The position numbers and the translations under genes were made by a program. This document shows, in pieces, positions 9,742 to 19,652 of a DNA stretch of 64,000 nt. Under the pieces are notes generated by a model, which was not told the DNA's origin, ran no database searches, and was given only the letters and a program-made list of their open reading frames with translations. Source of the stretch: Diphasiastrum complanatum (taxonomy: Eukaryota > Streptophyta > Lycopodiopsida > Lycopodiales > Lycopodiaceae); NCBI GenBank assembly GCA_029204225.1, contig CM055101.1, positions 7,409,057-7,473,056 of the forward strand, written 5' to 3'. Each line of letters starts with the position of its first letter. Positions within the stretch are counted from its first letter, which is position 1.

Positions 9742-10442
9742 TGTGAAGAATTGCCAAAAATTGGCAAATCTAGCTTGATCAAAAACCATGTAGAATAGTG
9801 TAAATTGTGTACACAAGTGGGTCCCGCACATGTGAGGCCATGATGCCACATGGGAAACCCATCCTAATGTAGGTTAGGTCAAGTCAAGAGAGTTGGTCAT
9901 GTCTATTTGGTGGTCATCCCTACTTTATAGGACCTACACCTAAGTTTAAGGTGAAAATTTGACCAACTAGCTACCTACCAAGCATAACTCTAGGAAATAG
10001 ACTAGGGTTTCATTTTAGGTCAAGGATAGTGAGTTAACTTCCTTATTACATGCTGGAAATCCACCTAACTTCAAGAAGGAAGTCGAATTTGGTATGTATT
10101 CCCTCTCTCCATAGTGAGAAGATAGAAAATTTTTGGAGCTCATTGTCAATCTCAAGCTAGTTCACTATGTACATTGAGTTTTTGTGATCCAAATGAAACC
10201 AAATCAATTTCTACTTGTTTCTCAGGTTGAAGGCCGTACTACAGCCTGTAGTACACACGTGTGGGCTCGGATTTCAATGTTTATCAATGCTTTTGATTGT
10301 TAATGCTTGTTGTTTGTCAAATTGCCAATCTAGATCAACTTTTTTGTGTCTAGTTTTTTGATAGATTGTTAAGCAAGCATCCAATCACTCTTGTGGATCT
10401 TTTGTAGATCCATTTATGGTCCTAAAGTACAGTACTTTCACA
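9742..10442 (+). repeat. Copia-2a 3' LTR, 701 bp
   Basis: It begins TGTGAAGAATTG and ends AGTACTTTCACA. It contains a 19-nt hairpin (10,236-10,254) directly followed by CACACGTGTG (10,254-10,263). Confidence 0.9.
10236..10263. promoter_or_regulatory. Hairpin fused to a G-box palindrome in Copia-2 LTR
   Basis: GTACTACAG-C-CTGTAGTAC is a perfect inverted repeat with a one-base loop, and its last C starts the CACACGTGTG palindrome. The same arrangement is at about 6,369-6,396 (G-box changed to CACATGTG) and at 30,180-30,207 in Copia-2b (one stem change). Possible transcription-factor site or RNA stem in the LTR; function unproven. Confidence 0.5.
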
Positions 10443-11191
10443 CCACTAACTAGTTTAGCTACATTTTAGCTATTTTCTTGCCTTTTAGAGTAGTTTAAGT
10501 AGATTTGTGGGAGTTAGAGTTAGTTTTCTGTATTTTTTGTGTTTGGACTGTTCACAGCTAGCGGAGGAGGTGTGAGAGGGTAGAGGAAGCCTTGAACAAT
10601 CTCTAAGGGATTGAAACCCAAACCAACCATCCAAAAAACTCAAAAAACACACCAATCTGTATTTTGGAGGGAAAAAGAGCCAAAAAACTCATTTTTGCAC
10701 AGCCAACCCTCGCACAAGATAACCCTCACAGCCTAGATCAGTGGAAAGATCTACAACAGATCCAACTACTGTCAAAATCTCAAGTCAATCAGTGCAAGGA
10801 GTAAAAAGTTATCAAGGAAAAACCATCGTAAAAGCCCTAAAATTCACTTCCGGCTGATCATATCAATCGAATCCTTGAAGATCCTAATGTATAAACAAGA
10901 TCCAAACACTTTGGGACCCACCATCGGATGAATCTGAGATGGGGACGATCAATAGCACGAAGGATAGCAAATCAGGCACCACACCTTCTCAGATTAGCAG
11001 CTGTGCAACAAGAGGCAGATTCAGAACTAGCACCAATGGATCCAATAGGCTAACCTGTACCTTGCAAGCAGTCCGGAGAGCACCATGGATGGAAAAATCA
11101 AAATATGACAGATCATCAGATTCCAGATCTACGAGCAAGCTTGTGAAATCTACGACCAACGGACACTTGCGGAGAAGCTGATGCTTTATCT

Positions 11192-11950
11192 ATGTCCTTA
11201 TTGGCAGTGGCTCAGGATTGGTTTTTCAATCTGTTAGAGGAAGAGAAATCCACCTGGGAAGTGGTTAAAGTGGCTCTCATTATGCGCTTTAAACCAAGAA
11301 GATTCTTGGACGACCCATTTCTCTTGTTGAGCAAAGTCAAGATGGGAAAACAAGAAAGGGTCCGGGACTATATTGAACAGGTCAAACATCTATGATCTGA
11401 GTGCACTACAGTCCTAACTCCCGATCATGTGGTGATCATGTGGTTCCTAGCCGGATTACCACGAAGCATCAGAAAAGAACTGAAACGATGGGAGCAACAC
11501 GCTACTCTACAAGAAGTGATGGAAGATGCCATCAGGGAAGAGGATGAGGGATCTGACGACGAATATCCTTCCACCCACACTCTTACTCCCTTGATCGCAT
11601 CATCATCATCAAACACATCCGCTTTATCCACAGAACTGTTGTTGGAACAAATGACAAAATTACACAAACATCAGATGGAACAACTAACGGCGCACTTTGA
11701 CCAGAAACTGAAGGCCTTACAGGGAACTGTAGTAGTAACTCCACATCAACCGAAACCAAACCAGCTGTAGTATCCTCGACGAGAAAATGTATGGTGTTCA
11801 GTATGCATGCAAAACCATACAACGAACGATTGTCCAGTCCTAGAACAAAATCTGAGACTGATACATAGATTCTACCATCTGTGCAATGAAACATTGCATG
11901 ATATGACATTTTGTCCGTTTACCCCCAGGGTTGTTCAATAGAAGAGAAGT
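11192..11950 (+). pseudogene. Gypsy gag remnant with short zinc knuckle
   Basis: Pieces in shifted frames encode the Gag core (AQDWFFNLLEEEKSTWEVVKV, then RFKPRRFLDDPF and ERVRDYIEQVKHL; then LAGLPRSIRKELKRWEQHAT and an acidic linker). The homologous stretch at 34,330-35,259 is continuous (RFKPFRLIESPF, RVRDYIEHFKRL, LVGLPRWIRRKLK). At 11,795-11,833 the codons give CSVCMQNHTTNDC, a zinc knuckle with spacing C-x2-C-x3-H-x4-C. Near 11,893 a second knuckle of canonical spacing has lost its first Cys (YHLCNETLHDMTFC). The stop at 11,394 and later frameshifts make this non-functional. Confidence 0.7.
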
Positions 11951-13581
11951 CCTTATCAGACTTCTTATCCTTATCATCAAGAGGCACATAACATGGCACC
12001 AAGGTACGGCGCACCCAATCAACCACAATGCATGGCCTTACCTGCTCCACCAGGGCCAACCAATCAACAAGTGGCCCATGTAAATATGACAGCAGCGGAA
12101 CAAGACATGCAAATGCCACCTCAACCTGAGCAGCAGCAACAAGCTTCGAGCCCTATATCATGACTACCACCAATATCATTCAGCCACTCTCATCGTCTAC
12201 TATAATGCAGCCTTGGCACATTATAATGACATTGTCCAAGATCCATCCATCAAGCGTCCGTGCCAGATTTCTGACTTTCCATTCATCGAGTCCGCCTCCA
12301 CTTTCGATTACCACCAACTTTAGCTAACTTTTTCTCACTTCGACCTCAAAACTAGCGGAGATGCACCTTCGACCAGGATCTTCAATATGCCTCCCAGGCC
12401 GAAGACACCTCCTCTCTAAATTGATCCTAACATGCCCACTCTCAAGCTAGCAACTCGTCCTCATACCCTCTCACCATCTCACGCCATCTCAGCACCTCGC
12501 GCAAGTTCCCCTCCTCGTGCTTCTTCCCCACCTCTCACCTCCTCTTCACCTCCCAAATTTGATCTTCCATCAACTTCCACCGTTACTCCTCAACCAATGG
12601 ATAACCTCCCTGATCTTGTGGCAGTGCACAAACACTAGTATAATAAAGTTTTTATGGGACCTGATTCAAAACAGTCGGCGATCTTCGAAGTTAAATATCC
12701 AAATGTCATGACAAGGGGTGGCTATACACTACTGGGAAAGCTCAAGGAGCTACTAAAAAAGAAGCCAACCGATATCCTTTCACTCCTGCATCCAACACTA
12801 GAGTAGAGGAAGGTGGCACTCCTACACAACCCAGAGCTCATCAGATAATACCTTACAGCTCCTACGATTTTACGGGCAGATCCAGTGTACTTGATCAGCC
12901 TTGCAGACTCCCAGCGTCAAGGCCTACAATTGGCCAATCATAAAGTCAAGAAAGGCTTTGACCATCGATTTTAAAAGAGCACTCAACCGCTTCCTGACTG
13001 ACGTGGCTAACTCTCCAGATCCCATTGTACTGAAAGCCTATTACCATGTGGAGACCTTACTGACCGTTGCCAAGGTGGATACCAGGTGGGATATGTGTTT
13101 TGGAGAGGATTCAGCTCAAATAAAGCCTTCAAAATGATAGCCATCATGGATCGAATTCCCTTGTACCGGACCTACCATCGCTTGTCCTCAACGTCCTCTG
13201 TCAATATAGCGAGGCTGAAAAGATGGTACAAGATAGGCTTCCTTGGAAATATGCACCCGACATTCAGCCCAATCCGCTCGCAATCCACAATGCGCAGCCA
13301 ATTGTGGTCACGTTTTGTCCGTACAGTTACAAAAACCTATTTGAAAGAACCGCGATGCCAAAGATGCGAAGGGCCAACAACTAGAAAGGGCTCCCTGAAG
13401 CATATATCCCACCTTGTATTTTTCTCAAAAAAAAAAAGAGAGAGAGAGAGAGAAAGAAATCCAAAAAAAGCATTCCGGGTTTCAACTTTATTTTTCTTTT
13501 TTTTACTTTTCTAAATTTTGTTTTTCCTTATTCCCTTGTACATACCTCTCAATTTGTTTTTCCTTATTCTCCTATACATAC
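11951..13581 (+). pseudogene. Distal Gypsy-derived coding remnant of unknown function
   Basis: A proline-rich stretch (about 12,432-12,640, PRASSPPRASSPP) is followed by a frame at 12,901-13,137 containing YNWPIIKSRKALTIDFKRAL. A similar NWPII...DFNCAL motif occurs in the 49,755-50,099 frame of another Gypsy-like fragment, so it is probably a shared Gypsy-associated protein; I do not recognise its family. Frames are broken throughout. 13,138-13,581 decays into low-complexity GA and T-rich sequence. Confidence 0.4.
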
Positions 13582-14414
13582 TGTGAAAAATGCAAAAATA
13601 AGCTTGGTAGAGGCCAAAAATCATGTATATAGGATGATTACACATGTGTGGAGCCTGTTCTCACATGTGGAAATAGTGTACTTGTCATGTACCATAATCA
13701 TATAGGTTGTACATATGATTTAATTCAAGTTCTAGTGGCTAAAAAGGCCAAAAACTAGTTTTCTAGACATATGACACATGGCATCAATCTATTGATTGCA
13801 TGAGCCACATCCTTTGGTTAGGTGTCACATCCCATGTGTAGAGGACAGATCACATGTGTGGAATAAGCTGAAGTAGATGAATTTTGACTTCTAGAAGATT
13901 TTCAAGTAGATCTCCATATAGAAGGAAAATGGACCAAAAGTGCTCAAAATAGAAGGTTTTGTCCAAGTGTCAGTTTTGCATGATGAATCATCATATGACA
14001 AAGCACCTTCACACATGTGGGATCAAAGGGATGATCAGTACCATGAGCTCCCACTTATTGTATATATAGAGCCACATTTGGCCATAATCATTGTGAGACA
14101 CCAATCTTGGTTTTGGAAGCAATTTTGAGTGATTCTCTCCATTTGTCTACATTTGTTTTGATTGTTTTGAGGTGCTATCAATGTGTACTTGATTTTCAGG
14201 TTGGAGTCCATACTTAGACAGGGTTTCACACGTGGAAAACCAAAAAGTACACCTACCTTCAATTAATGATTGTTCTTGTTAGGATTTTGTGTCTAGAATT
14301 GATCTAGATTGATCTTAATCTCAAGTAGATTGATAGATCAAGTAATCTGACAACCAATCCCTTTTGAGGATCAGATTAGGATCCACTCTTGGTCCTTTTT
14401 GTACTTTTTCCACA
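13582..14414 (+). repeat. Copia-3 5' LTR, 833 bp
   Basis: It begins TGTGAAAAATGC and ends TTTTTCCACA directly before TGGTATCAGAGCC. It contains CACATGTGTG at 13,641 and a TATA-like TATATATA at 14,061. It interrupts the Gypsy remnant; the 5 bases to the left are CATAC. Confidence 0.82.
14061..14068 (+). promoter_or_regulatory. TATA-like box, Copia-3 LTR
   Basis: TATATATA lies about 480 bp into the LTR and could set the transcription start. Motif and position only. Confidence 0.4.
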
Positions 14415-15536
14415 TGGTATCAGAGCCTAGTACAAGAGGTTTTGTTTAAATTGATAGGGTTAATCCAAATCAAAGCCAAAATTAGCAGTTTTTTGGAAAC
14501 TAGTCAAATTTTGTGTAGCGAGTTGGATTTGATACTTTTCACATGTGTGAGGCCGTACAGCTCCGATTTTGACTAAGAAATTTCAAAAATTTGTAGAATT
14601 TGACTCACATACCCAATTTGAATGATTTTTGGTGCAAAATCAAGCATTTTCTATAGAGAATTTGACTTTGATTGCTTTTTTAGATTCAGATTTTGCAGGA
14701 GACAGGTTGGATAGGAAATCCACAAGTGCTTATACTATATTTCTTGGAGAAAATTTGGTTTCTTGGCTTTCAAAGAAGAAGGCAACCTATTAGTGTTTGC
14801 ATCTCATTTTGTGTGTAGATGCTAATTTTTCTACATTGGTGAGATTGGTAGTGTATTTCTCTTTCTAACCATAGATCATTCAAGTAGATTAGATCATAAT
14901 GATCTAAAATCTTTCACATGGTATCAGAGCTTGTGTTTCAGGTTATGAAGGAGGAAATCAGATCTATCAAAGATTTGGTGAAGATATCAAGTCTAGAGCA
15001 TGCTAGAGAGGATTCTACACCAAAATTGAGCTTTTTGCTTTTGTAGATCAAAACACTTTTCTTTATCATCTTGTGAAGCAGAATAGAAATCTCTTACAAC
15101 CACAACAAAGGAGGTTTTATGGACCAAAAGGCTATTTTTGGAACTTAAGTATTATGCAAATGAAGATTTACCAATTATGAAGAATGATAACATTTCTGCT
15201 TAGGCTCTTGCAAATAATCCAATCTTTCATGCAAGGAGCAAGCATATTGAAGTGGCTCATCATTTTGTAAGAGAAAAAGTCATTGGAAGAGAGATCTCAT
15301 TGGAGAATATTTCATCTTCAGATTGTGTTGCAGATCTTCTCACCAAGCCTCTACTCAAGAATGTCTTTATGAAGATGAGGTCTAATCTTTGGCCTAATTT
15401 CGAAATCTATGTTGATAGGAATATAAATTTTTAAGGAGTGTGAAGATTCTTAAAATATTATCTTCCTATCTTGAGTTTGGGGTCATGACCATGATAATTT
15501 CCACTAGATTTCATGTTTTACATATAAGGAGTGCGA
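14415..15536 (+). pseudogene. Copia-3 internal remnant: leader joined to RNase H, with inserted LTR-end fragment
   Basis: After the primer site (14,415) and about 250 bp of leader, sequence jumps at about 14,680 into RNase H (DSDFAGDRLDRKSTSAYTIF). Gag, protease, integrase and RT are absent. At about 14,783 RNase H is interrupted by about 260 bp resembling an LTR end, primer site (14,915) and leader start of Copia-4 (compare 16,910-17,170). RNase H resumes near 15,045 with frame errors and continues through HARSKHIEVAHHFV (15,252) to a purine tract at 15,433. Bases 15,439-15,536 resemble the start of a Copia-5-type 3' LTR, cut by the miniature element. Confidence 0.75.
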
Positions 15537-15675
15537 TGTTAGAAATCCATAATCATAATATGGATGGACAGACTAGGATTCAGACCCAGGACCTCCCTCA
15601 TACCGGATGGGATGCTCTACCACTGAGCTATCCGCCCTGTTTGTTCTCTCTAGAGTGTGGATTGATATTCCAACA
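15537..15675 (-). repeat. Miniature element 3' LTR, 139 bp
   Basis: Differs from the other LTR at a limited number of positions, several inside the tRNA-like block (for example the B-box loop). Confidence 0.85.
15566..15637 (-). other. tRNA-like sequence in miniature 3' LTR
   Basis: 72 nt with a seven-pair acceptor stem GGGCGGA/TCTGTCC (allowing G-U), D arm GCTC-AGTGGTA-GAGC, and T stem CTGGG/CCTAG. The A box TAGCTCAGTGG (15,620-15,630) is perfect; the B box is GGTCTGAATCC (15,576-15,586), two changes from consensus. The anticodon arm is degenerate and lacks U33, so it should not decode. Confidence 0.75.
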
Positions 15676-15791
15676 CCCCCCCTCAAGCCACACTTGGTTG
15701 GGGTCCTAGCTGTCACCTGCCCCACAACTTGGGCCACCTAACCATGGCTTTGACACCAAGAACTGTTAGGTCTAACTTGGCTCTGATACCA

Positions 15792-15931
15792 TGTTAGAAA
15801 TCCATAAATCATAATATGGATGGAAAGACTAGAATTCGAACCCAGGACCTCCCTCATATTGGATGGGATGCTCTACCACTGAGCTATCCGCCCTGTTTGA
15901 TAGTTCTAGAGTGTGGATTAATATTCCAACA
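15792..15931 (-). repeat. Miniature element 5' LTR, 140 bp
   Basis: Abuts the tRNA-Met primer site on the minus strand, which fixes the element's orientation. Confidence 0.85.
15822..15893 (-). other. tRNA-like sequence in miniature 5' LTR
   Basis: 72 nt, same arms as the partner copy. The A box TAGCTCAGTGG (15,876-15,886) is perfect and the B box GGTTCGAATTC (15,832-15,842) has one change. One acceptor pair is lost. No run of four T occurs on the minus strand from here to the end of the 3' LTR, so a Pol III transcript could span the element. Confidence 0.75.
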
Positions 15932-16740
15932 GGATCATCCACGACAGATCAAACGATAGATCGTCCAAGGCAAGCCAAGGGTGGTCACTATGATTCAAAG
16001 ACGGATGTCGTGAGATGGACGGATGCATTAGCAATGATTGACTGCCAAGCATATCAATACGAATCAGATCCTGAACCCAGTACATCTTCAGCCAAATGTT
16101 ACACCATGGATACACCAATTACATTTGGAATGAATATGATAAACGTAGCATGACTGTAAATGAAATCTATTGAGAATCCAGTGGACAATGGTTTAGTCCC
16201 TTGGCAACATGCTGTGACTTATAACAAGGAGATTGACTGACTGACGAGTATCACATGGACCCAGATCATTACAGAATTAAGAAAGTACCAGTTCAACCAC
16301 CGCAAAAATATGCTATGGTGAAATTTTCAAGGATAGATTTACCAAGGGCACCTACGAACAAAAAGAATCAGTTGAGGCAATGCTACAACCAGGTAATCTG
16401 ATGGAGTGATCTACTCGAAGAAGCTATAGCTACAGTGGATGTTGATATTCGCAACCATGAGGCGAATGTCACGCTAGTTCCGAACAAACACAACAAGGAC
16501 AAATACATCAAAATGACAAAAAATGACAAAAAGAAGGTATTGGATTCCTTGAAGTCAATTACGATAAACTCTAATACAACATCATCCTCTTCTCATGTGA
16601 CAAAAAATCAAAAGATGACCAGTCGGGCTAAGATCAATATGCTGAAGGAGGAATCTCGATGAGCACCAGTTCATGAGCCTGAGACCTTCAAGAATTATAC
16701 CTTGGACGGCGTGGTAATTATGATGCCGCAAGCCCAAACC
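15932..16740 (+). pseudogene. Host Gypsy fragment B, distal gag/protease side
   Basis: Broken coding sequence without a recognised domain. The longest readable stretches are 15,944-16,153 (VVRWTDALAMIDCQAYQYE) and 16,435-16,662 (lysine and serine rich, KSITINSNTTSSSSHVTKNQ), then NYTLDGVVIMMPQ up to the Copia-4 junction at 16,741. Base composition and codon style match fragment A. Assignment to the host Gypsy rests on order and strand and is an inference. Confidence 0.45.
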
Positions 16741-17040
16741 TGGTTCTACTACTCATTGGTGCACTATCTTGGTGTTATCTTGCAATCTTGTGTGTAGATT
16801 GTTTATTTATTGCTATTTTCGGTTCCACACGTGTGAAATACAGTAGGCTACTGTAATTGTACGGAAAAAAAACATATTTTATGTTTTGGTTCATGTTTGA
16901 TCAATATCTCTTAGAGTTTGCATCTCATTTTGTATGTAGATGCTGATTTTTCTACATTGGCAGGATTGTTGGTTTGCTCCTTATTGTAATTAAAGATCAG
17001 GGACATGGATTGGATCCTGAATGATCTGAAATCCTTCACA
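16741..17040 (+). repeat. Copia-4 5' LTR remnant
   Basis: Starts inside the LTR at GGTTCTACTACTCATTGGTG, which is shared with 21,426, and ends ATCCTTCACA before TGGTATCAGAG. It carries CACACGTGTG at 16,826-16,835. The LTR 5' half is missing, consistent with a truncated junction to Gypsy fragment B. Confidence 0.8.
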
Positions 17041-17662
17041 TGGTATCAGAGATCTTGTGTTTCAGGTTATGAAAGGATCAGCCATCTTTAGCAAGGATTT
17101 GGAGGAGTTACCAATGCTAGAGCATGCTAGATTGATCTCTACTCAAAAATCAGCATTTTTGCATGTGTAGAATTGATCTTTTGTAGGTCAAAACTCAATA
17201 TAGGGTTAGATCATTGATCAATTCTGATTTCACACTTGGTTTACTGAAATTAGATGATTTTTGGTGCATTAGGAAGGTCTGATTTGAGTCTACAAGAAGA
17301 TATACCAAGCTTCTAGAAATTGCATGTAGAATTTGAGATATTCAATTTTTTGTGATTTTGTCAAAACCCTAATTTTGATTGGATCTCTAGTTTGTGAGGT
17401 TACTGAACTTCATTTGAGTGTGTTTCATTCTTAGGAAGTGGCAAGAATCATTAGATTGAGGATAGATCATAGGTTGATCAAGATTTCACTATTCTATGTG
17501 TTGATTTTCTAGTTAGAAGTGCTAGAAGAGATTTGAGAGGTTCCATATCTTTGTGATTTCTTCTTGAGTTAATTTGTTGGCATTCAAGAGAGTTCTTTGT
17601 GCATTGAAACAGGTTGAAAGAGAAGATCAGGTCACTTCAACCTGGCTACAAGTGGTGGATTT
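17041..17662 (+). other. Copia-4 primer site and leader
   Basis: TGGTATCAGAG at 17,041 is followed by about 610 bp of AT-rich leader without a credible frame. Confidence 0.65.
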
Positions 17663-19579
17663 ATGCTGGACAGCAATGATAGGCTTACCTCAATCAACTA
17701 TTCTACTTGGAAGGTGAGGATGGAGTCCTTATTGGAGATGAATGTGTTGATGGAGATTGTTGCAGGTGTGGAGGAGAGGCCTCAAGCACCTCAAGATCAA
17801 ATGAGGTATGACAAGAGAACAAAGAAAACTCTACACATGATTAAGATGAATGTTACCAATGAACTTCTCAAGGAAGTTGGTAAGTGCACATCATCTTTGG
17901 AGGCTTGGGAAGCTTTGAAGAAGCTTTATGAATCCAAGTCTACATCAAGAGTGCTTACTCTTAGGAGACAAATATTTCAAAGTTTGCAAAAGAAGGAAGA
18001 GAGTACTCATGCTTTTGTTTTGAGGGTTAAAGCATTCAATGATGAGTTAGCATGTATTGATGAAAGCATTAAGGAGGTAGAACTTGTTCAAGTTATACTT
18101 AATGGCTTGTTGGATGATCATGCTAATCTTGTTCAAAGTTTTCCTATTCAAAATACTTTGCCAAGTATTGTGGATTTGCAAGAGATCTTGGTGAATGAGG
18201 AGTATAGGCTTCAATCAAGAGGAGGTGGATCTACATTGACATCTAAATATGAAGAGGAGGCTATGTTCATCAAAGGCAAGTTCAAGGGCAAAGGGAAAGG
18301 CAAGTGGTCTAAATGGCAAGATCAAGGTGAGACTTTCTCTTTTGGCAAAAAGAAAGATAAGTCTAAGTTGAAATGCTTTTATTGTGGAATCAAAGGGCAT
18401 TTTGCAAATGAATGTTTGAAGAAGCAAAGAGATGAAGGTAGCAAGCAAATCAACTTTACTACTAATGATGAGGATCTAGGTGGTGGTGATTATCTTTTGA
18501 TGTGTTCTTCAAGTCCAATATCAAATGAAGGTGACAAAGACTCATGGTGGATTGATAGTGGATCTAGTTCACACATGACTAGTCACAAGGAGTTCTTTAC
18601 TTCTTTGGTCACTTATGATGGAGCCAAGAAAGCAATTCACATGGCCAATGGTGGTGAGTGTGTGATTGAAGGTACTGGTTCAATTCCTATTTGTCTCTCT
18701 TCTAATAGGAAAGCAAGACTTGATGGTGTTCTTTACATTCCTTCACTTTCAAAGAATTTGCTAAGTGTTGGTCAAATGATAGAGAAAGGATACATGGTAA
18801 AGTTTGGAGGTGATGCTTGCTTCATTACAAAGGAAGAAATCTCGGTTGCTAGGGGCAATAAACAAGGTAGACTTTTCAAGCTTGATGCTTTTGTTATGGC
18901 TAACAAAAAGGATGGAATGGAAAAGGAGATTGGTCTCAACTTTCCAAAGTTACCTTTTAGCATCAATAAGATTGGTGGATCTTATGCAAAGTCTAACAAG
19001 CTTCCTTATTCTAGATCTAGGTCAAGATCAAATATGCTTCTTGGAGATGTTCATCTTTGTGCTAACTTGGCTAGTCTTGAGGATAATGATGGTATTTCAA
19101 TGGTTCTTCATGGCAAGTGCAAGCATGCAAATGGTAAGGAAAGAGCTAACTTCATCAATGGAGGTAAAGGTTCTTCCTTGGAAAGGATTGTTGCCAATGA
19201 TTTCTTTCATCATATGGAAAAAGATGTTGCTAGGTGCATTCATGAAAGAGATGGTTCTTCTACATTCTTTTGTTATGATTCCAAGAAAGTCATTTTTCCA
19301 GCAAGTGGAGTCACATGTCTTCCTAAAGAGAGTAGATCAAATGGTTCTATCAAGAGACTTAGTGAGGGAGATAGTCACAAGTCAAGAAGAAGAGAAGTAT
19401 GTGAAGAGTTCAAAGTAGGATGTACTTTGAATGATATCATTGTGAATGATAGTGACAAAGAATCATTATCATATGATATATTACCTAAAACATTGAATAG
19501 AAGTTCTTGTTTGAAGAAAGAGAGTACTTCAATCATCCTTATGTTGAAGGTACTAATCATTTTTTTTCATGGCTTTTAA
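17663..19579 (+). CDS. Copia-4 Gag-protease with degraded integrase extension
   Basis: A 638-residue frame from ATG 17,663. Residues 1-200 are Copia Gag (YSTWKVRMESLLEMN, KMNVTNELLKEVGKC). A lysine-glycine basic stretch (GKFKGKGKGKWSK) precedes the zinc knuckle CFYCGIKGHFANEC (about residues 238-251). The protease site IDSGSSSHM is near residue 297, followed by VLYIPSLSKNLLSVG. After LPYSRSRSRSN, which aligns with the segment just before the Copia-1 integrase core, the sequence diverges: the D,D,E residues are not identifiable although the frame stays open for another 180 residues. It could supply Gag and protease but not integration. The frame ends next to a T8 run. Confidence 0.85.
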   Translation: MLDSNDRLTSINYSTWKVRMESLLEMNVLMEIVAGVEERPQAPQDQMRYDKRTKKTLHMIKMNVTNELLKEVGKCTSSLEAWEALKKLYESKSTSRVLTLRRQIFQSLQKKEESTHAFVLRVKAFNDELACIDESIKEVELVQVILNGLLDDHANLVQSFPIQNTLPSIVDLQEILVNEEYRLQSRGGGSTLTSKYEEEAMFIKGKFKGKGKGKWSKWQDQGETFSFGKKKDKSKLKCFYCGIKGHFANECLKKQRDEGSKQINFTTNDEDLGGGDYLLMCSSSPISNEGDKDSWWIDSGSSSHMTSHKEFFTSLVTYDGAKKAIHMANGGECVIEGTGSIPICLSSNRKARLDGVLYIPSLSKNLLSVGQMIEKGYMVKFGGDACFITKEEISVARGNKQGRLFKLDAFVMANKKDGMEKEIGLNFPKLPFSINKIGGSYAKSNKLPYSRSRSRSNMLLGDVHLCANLASLEDNDGISMVLHGKCKHANGKERANFINGGKGSSLERIVANDFFHHMEKDVARCIHERDGSSTFFCYDSKKVIFPASGVTCLPKESRSNGSIKRLSEGDSHKSRRREVCEEFKVGCTLNDIIVNDSDKESLSYDILPKTLNRSSCLKKESTSIILMLKVLIIFFHGF

Positions 19580-19652
19580 TGTCTTTGAGATTTCTACTTC
19601 TTATGATGCAATCATTTAGAGGGAGTCTTATGAAGGAAAGAGCAATGAAAGA

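Larger units (their letters stand above)
6052..10442 (+). mobile_element. Copia-2a: non-autonomous Copia element lacking RT and RNase H
   Basis: This comprises a 5' LTR remnant (6,052-6,575), tRNA-Met primer site, leader with a tandem duplication, gag-protease frame, integrase-derived frame and 3' LTR. The internal region is about 3.2 kb instead of the 5 kb of Copia-1. RT and RNase H are missing: the frame runs into the first residues of the RT region (ESMAWHDV, 9,531) and sequence resumes at the linker after RT (near 9,567). The LTR halves differ at about five sites over 524 bp, so it is older than Copia-1. It is inserted in the Gypsy leader that continues at 10,443. A second copy lies at 27,298-30,386. 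Confidence 0.88.
10443..13581 (+). mobile_element. Host Gypsy fragment A: leader and gag side
   Basis: 10,443-11,010 is the reverse-complement match of 59,070 down to about 57,700, which there follows a tRNA-Asp primer site. This therefore begins just inside a Gypsy element whose 5' LTR would lie left of the Copia-2 insertion. Gag remnants follow, then poorly open sequence to the Copia-3 insertion at 13,582. A GA-rich tract lies at about 13,428-13,460. The element continues at 15,932, 24,671 and 40,459. Confidence 0.75.
15537..15931 (-). mobile_element. Miniature LTR retrotransposon (TRIM-like) with tRNA-like LTRs
   Basis: Only 395 bp. Read on the minus strand: 5' LTR 15,931-15,792, primer site TGGTATCAGAGCC (15,791-15,779), 116-bp non-coding interior, polypurine tract GAGGGGGGG ending at 15,676, 3' LTR 15,675-15,537. 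The LTRs start TGTTGGAATAT and end TTCTAACA. It has all hallmarks of a terminal-repeat retrotransposon in miniature: two LTRs, tRNA-Met primer site, purine tract, no coding capacity. Each LTR contains a 72-nt tRNA-like block. No target duplication is visible (TGCGA left, GGATC right), and the flanks belong to different elements, so it sits on a rearrangement junction. Confidence 0.85.

Noticed and set aside
13582-15536. Copia-3 as one intact non-autonomous unit with its own 3' LTR
   Set aside because: The 3' LTR-like sequence at 15,439 resembles Copia-5 more than the LTR at 13,582, and RNase H is itself interrupted, so it is recorded as a composite remnant.
15822-15893. A functional tRNA gene on the minus strand
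   Set aside because: The block is duplicated as part of paired LTRs, the anticodon arm is mispaired and lacks U33, and two copies sit in the same position of each repeat.
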